Source: Parafrankia discariae
GTDB lineage: Bacteria; Actinomycetota; Actinomycetes; Frankiales; Frankiaceae
Assembly: GCF_000373365.1 (NCBI RefSeq)
Contig: NZ_KB891103.1
Coordinates: 243,474 to 307,473, forward strand
Length of the DNA stretch: 64,000 nucleotides
Direction of reading: 5' to 3'
Made by a program: the position numbers and the translations under genes. The notes beneath the pieces were generated by a model. That model searched no databases and was not told the origin of the DNA. It was given only the letters and a program-made list of their open reading frames with translations. Below, piece by piece: positions 60,933 through 64,000 of the stretch. Position 1 is the stretch's first letter, and the number at the start of each line of letters is the position of its first letter.

Positions 60933-61534
60933 CGGTTGAACCGTCGGCCACCGGGTCTACGACCACCGAAGCTCCGCCCGCGGAGTCACGGCTGCGGGAG
61001 CTGCTCGACAAGCAGGACATCCGGGAAGTCGTGCTGCGCTACGCACGCGGCATCGAGCGCCTGGACACGGCGACCCTGGCGACGGCATTTCACGACGACG
61101 TGATCTACGAGCACCACATCGGGGCGCCGTCGCCGTCCCACACCACTGCGCGCGAGCTCGCCGAGCTGATCGTCGAGGCCGCGCGGAAGTCCCCCCTCAC
61201 GGCGAAGTTCCTCACCGTGCCCAGCACCCTGATCGAGCTGGCGGGGGACGTCGCCTTCGCGGAATCGCACGCCCTCAGCCTCAACGTCTTCACCACGCCG
61301 GACGGGGACGTCACCCACTGGCGCGGCATTCGCTGGCTCGACCGCTTCGAACGCCGGGGCACCTGGAAGATCACCCACCGTGTGATCCTGCACAGCGGGT
61401 TCGAACGCTACGAGCCCGCCGCGCCCTCCCCCGCCAGCGCGTCCTTCCACCCCGACGGCCAGAGCCGTAACCATCCCGACGACCTCGTCTACCACCTGCG
61501 CGAACGGCTCACCCCCGCAGCGGTGTGGAAGTGA
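60929..61534 (+). CDS. SnoaL-like/nuclear transport factor 2 fold protein
   Basis: This 201-residue protein has the alpha-plus-beta barrel pattern: 'LLDKQDIREVVLRYARGIER', 'ATAFHDDVIYEHH' and 'VTHWRGIRWLDRFERRGTWK'. The fold serves hydratases, isomerases, dehydratases and small subunits of ring-hydroxylating enzymes. It lies between the importer ATPase and the monooxygenase with overlaps on both sides, so it acts in the same catabolic path. Confidence 0.85.
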   Translation: MTVEPSATGSTTTEAPPAESRLRELLDKQDIREVVLRYARGIERLDTATLATAFHDDVIYEHHIGAPSPSHTTARELAELIVEAARKSPLTAKFLTVPSTLIELAGDVAFAESHALSLNVFTTPDGDVTHWRGIRWLDRFERRGTWKITHRVILHSGFERYEPAAPSPASASFHPDGQSRNHPDDLVYHLRERLTPAAVWK

Positions 61535-63093
61535 GCCGCCGCCGGATCGTCGTGGTCGGTGCCGGTGTCGCCGGCCTGGGCGCGGCCCTGTTCCTCGCCG
61601 ACACGGGACACGACGTCACCGTCGTCGAGCAGGACTCCATGCCCGAGATCGGCGACGGGGACGAGGCGTTCCAGGCCTGGGAACGCCGTTCCGTCCCGCA
61701 GTGGAGGTTCGCGCACAGCTTCTCGGCCCGCTCGCGCAACCTGCTGGAGACGCGCGCGCCCCAGGTGATGACACGCCTGCGAGCCGACGGCATCGAGCTG
61801 TTCAACGCCCTGTCGTCGTTTCTGCCCGAAACGGCGCAGCGCCCCGAGGACGCCGAGCTCACCGCGATTCTCTCCCGGCGGCCGGCCTTCGAGCTCGCAC
61901 TGCGCCGCAGCGTCGAGGCCGACGACCGCATCCGGTTGATCACCCCGGCGCGGGTCGACGGCCTGCTGCTGACGGGCGACGGCCTGCCGCCGGCGAGGGA
62001 CGGTCTACCGCCGGTGGACGGCGGCAGGCCGCTGGCGGAGGGTGGCACGCCGCCGGTGTCAACGTCACGCCCACGCGTGGGAGGTGTGACGCTGACCGAC
62101 GGCGCGACGCTTGCCGCCGACCTGGTACTGGACTGCGGCGGCCGCCGGTCACCGGTCACCGGCTGGCTCGCGCGCGCGGGCGTCACCGTCCCGGTGGACC
62201 AGCAGGCGTGCGAGTTCACCTACTACTCCCGCTACCTGCGCGCGGTCGGCGACGGACCGGTGACGAGGGGCTTCCCCAGGGCCGACCTCGGCTACCTGAT
62301 CTGCTGGACCTTCCCCGGGGACCACGGGACCTACGGTGTGGCGATCGGCGGCCCGCCCTGGGACAAGGAGTTCAAGGTGCTGCGCCACAACCGGGCCTGG
62401 GAACGGCTCGCCGGCAGCGTGCCGGCCATCGCCGGGTGGGTCGATCCCGTCACCGGCGGCGTGCCGCTCCACGACGTCCAGGTGATGGCCGGGCTCACCA
62501 ACCAGCGACGGCACTTCGTGGTCGACGGCGAGGTGCTGGTGGCGGGGCTGCTCGTCCTGGGCGACGCGCTGTGCACGACGAACCCGTTCTTCGGCTGGGG
62601 CGCGTCGCTCGCCCTGACCCACGCCGCGGCCGCGGCCGACGCGCTCGCCGAACACGGCAGCGGCAGCGGCAGCGACGGCGACGGCGACGGCGTTGCGGCC
62701 CTGACAGCGGCCTACTACGACGGTGTGAACGCCGAGGCGTCGTCGCTGTTCCGGTCAGCCTCGACGATGGACCGGCTGCGCTCCTACCGGTGGCGCGGAG
62801 TACCCGTGCCCGACGCGGACACCGAGGCGGCCGAGGAGGAGGACCTCATCACCCGGGGCCTGCTGCCCGCGGCGACCAAGGATCCGGATCTGCTGCGCGC
62901 GCTCATGCGGCGGATGGCCCTGCTCGACTCGGTGGACACACTGTTCGACGACCCACTGGTGCGGGCCAAGGCGGAGGCCGAGCGGGCGCGGGGCATCGAG
63001 GGTGCCGCCGGGGCGGGCCCGTCCCGCGAGGAGGCGCTCGCGCTGCTGGCGTCGGTGGGCCGACCCCCCGCGCCACCGGCCTCAGCCGGCTGA
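61531..63093 (+). CDS. FAD-dependent monooxygenase
   Basis: This 520-residue protein starts at GTG 61531, overlapping the preceding stop; GTG 61525 is possible. N-terminal FAD fold 'IVVVGAGVAGLGAALFLAD', a middle Rossmann part 'AADLVLDCGGRRSPVTGWL' and 'VLGDALCTTNPFFGWGASLA' (the GD motif binding FAD ribitol) match the PHBH/halogenase-like class. An insert with repeating 'DGLPPARDGLPPVDGG' at about 150-175 is unusual. It probably hydroxylates the imported compound. Confidence 0.9.
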   Translation: MSRRRIVVVGAGVAGLGAALFLADTGHDVTVVEQDSMPEIGDGDEAFQAWERRSVPQWRFAHSFSARSRNLLETRAPQVMTRLRADGIELFNALSSFLPETAQRPEDAELTAILSRRPAFELALRRSVEADDRIRLITPARVDGLLLTGDGLPPARDGLPPVDGGRPLAEGGTPPVSTSRPRVGGVTLTDGATLAADLVLDCGGRRSPVTGWLARAGVTVPVDQQACEFTYYSRYLRAVGDGPVTRGFPRADLGYLICWTFPGDHGTYGVAIGGPPWDKEFKVLRHNRAWERLAGSVPAIAGWVDPVTGGVPLHDVQVMAGLTNQRRHFVVDGEVLVAGLLVLGDALCTTNPFFGWGASLALTHAAAAADALAEHGSGSGSDGDGDGVAALTAAYYDGVNAEASSLFRSASTMDRLRSYRWRGVPVPDADTEAAEEEDLITRGLLPAATKDPDLLRALMRRMALLDSVDTLFDDPLVRAKAEAERARGIEGAAGAGPSREEALALLASVGRPPAPPASAG

Positions 63094-63149
63094 CCCACCC
63101 GCGCCACCGGCCTCAGCGGGCGAGGCACCCGTAGCGCGCCAGCCCGCGC

Positions 63150-63617
63150 TCAGATCGCGGCGGGCCACCAGTCGTCCGACCACGACGTCGCGCGGAGGCC
63201 ACCGTCAGGCTGCGGGATCCGCCGGACCAGCCGGCGGTACCGCACCCGCCAGCCCTCGTCCGTACGGACCAGGACGTCGAGGCAGTCCCCGGAGGTGACC
63301 GTCGAGTCCGGGCGCACCGCGAGGTAGCGGCTGCGCGCCCTGACCGACCCGTCCGCGTTCTCGAACAGGACGGTGTCGTGGGTGTGATGGTCGGGCCGCG
63401 GGTAGTCGGCGGGAAGCTGGCTGAGCTGCTGCTGGAACTCGCTCAGTGTGAGCCCCTGGTCGCCCTCGCCGCCCGTCGGCACGAACCGCAGGTCGGCCGT
63501 GAACACCGTGTGGAACAGGTCGCTCCGCCGGTTGTCGATGACGTGGATCGAGAGCGCGATCGTCTGCCGGACGGCCTCGACGTCGGCGGGTTGAAGCACA
63601 CGGGGGACGACCGTCAT
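63150..63617 (-). CDS. SnoaL-like small protein
   Basis: This 155-residue protein starts at ATG 63617, which overlaps the TetR gene stop. It shows the SnoaL-like pattern: 'IALSIHVIDNRRSDLFHTVF', 'LRFVPTGGEG', 'HHTHDTVLFEN' and a C-terminal 'WRVRYRRLVRRIPQPDGG'. It is convergent with the monooxygenase gene. Its role may parallel that of the SnoaL-like protein encoded in the importer operon. Confidence 0.82.
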   Translation of the reverse strand: MTVVPRVLQPADVEAVRQTIALSIHVIDNRRSDLFHTVFTADLRFVPTGGEGDQGLTLSEFQQQLSQLPADYPRPDHHTHDTVLFENADGSVRARSRYLAVRPDSTVTSGDCLDVLVRTDEGWRVRYRRLVRRIPQPDGGLRATSWSDDWWPAAI

Positions 63618-64000
63618 ACGGAAGAGGCTATCGTTTCGTCTCTCTCGATGCCCTCCAGTGCCAGCACCAGGAGCCGGTCGGCGTACGCGCCGCCGTCCTG
63701 GACCTGTTCGGCCGCCCACGCGACCGAGCAGGACAGGAGCAGCAGATCCTCGACCGACACGTCGCGCCGGAGGGTGCCCGCCCGCTTGGCCCGGTAGACC
63801 AGCCGCCCGAAGGACTCGTGCATGGCCTGGCAGGGAGCCGCCACCCGCTCCTCGACCGCCATGATCGCGGCGGACTGGGCCGACAGACCCCGGAACCTGC
63901 TCACCGCCGCGACCAGCTCCAGCAACCAGCGGCGAACAGCACCGCCAGCGTCCAGATCCGGTTCCCCGAGCAGCTCGTCGGCACGAACGGCGAGGTGAGT
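63614..64000 (-). CDS. TetR-family regulator, C-terminal part (5' end outside window)
   Basis: The frame is open to the window edge, giving at least 128 residues of a helical C-terminal ligand-binding domain ('FRGLSAQSAAIMAVEERVAA', 'RAKRAGTLRRDVSVEDLLLL', 'YADRLLVLALEGIERDE'). The pattern matches TetR C-terminal domains; the DNA-binding part lies beyond the edge. It is coupled (ATGA) to the SnoaL-like gene and is the likely regulator of this catabolic locus. Confidence 0.78.
   Translation of the reverse strand, partial: THLAVRADELLGEPDLDAGGAVRRWLLELVAAVSRFRGLSAQSAAIMAVEERVAAPCQAMHESFGRLVYRAKRAGTLRRDVSVEDLLLLSCSVAWAAEQVQDGGAYADRLLVLALEGIERDETIASSV

Noticed and set aside
1..64000. CRISPR arrays, complete insertion sequences, replication origin
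   Set aside because: No regularly spaced repeats, no transposase with terminal repeats and no dnaA-box cluster were seen.

Overview
The window is about 64 kb of very GC-rich actinobacterial chromosome. The evidence is the strong third-position GC bias, frequent GTG starts, TGA stops with 4-base ATGA/GTGA overlaps, the ffs-dnaX-ybaB-recR block, a lysC-asd pair with an internal lysC start, F420-type oxidoreductases, and a c-di-AMP riboswitch before an Rpf-like gene. A Frankia-like actinomycete fits best, but the genus cannot be proved from this sequence alone.

Bases 1-13834 hold a biosynthetic cluster for ribosomal peptides that I read as daptide-type. It has a recognition protein (cut by the window edge), a methyltransferase, a class III aminotransferase and an iron-ADH-fold dehydrogenase. 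These are followed by a YcaO enzyme, an IS701-transposase-like protein, four small precursor peptides that all end in Thr, a small membrane protein, an ABC exporter, an M50 protease with a PqqD-like N-terminus and a GT2 glycosyltransferase. The C-terminal Thr plus dehydrogenase, aminotransferase and methyltransferase is the daptide signature. The YcaO, the domesticated transposase and the glycosyltransferase are not part of the minimal daptide set known to me, and the precursor cores offer the YcaO almost no Cys/Ser/Thr. This is the best candidate for an undescribed system in the window.

Bases 13904-29341 are mostly housekeeping: a GPP34 protein, tRNA-Ser(GGA), SRP RNA, dnaX, ybaB, recR, an AfsR-type regulator, an alcohol dehydrogenase, terD, lysC (alpha and beta products), a 23-residue ORF bridging lysC to asd, asd and a cold-shock gene with a clear terminator.

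Bases 29653-43652 carry an aldo/keto reductase, a CYTH-CHAD protein with a PHO-box-like repeat upstream, a CPBP protease, cydAB facing a blaI-M56 sensor pair across three matching dyad operators, ppc, a DHA2 exporter, and an Rpf-like muralytic protein under a c-di-AMP riboswitch.

Bases 44212-57063 hold an SDR, then a tightly overlapped flavin electron-transfer operon (ferric-reductase-like protein, FMN-binding protein, ApbE) leading into a two-component system. After that come a Ser/Thr kinase, a secreted FnIII protein with a perfect 249-bp duplication, a PPOX protein, a HIT protein with a SepF-like tail, a second two-component system and a YiaAB membrane protein.

Bases 57229-64000 carry an F420-type LLM oxidoreductase and then an importer/monooxygenase operon: NMT1-type ABC importer, SnoaL-like protein and FAD monooxygenase. 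A convergent TetR-SnoaL pair follows and runs off the window edge.
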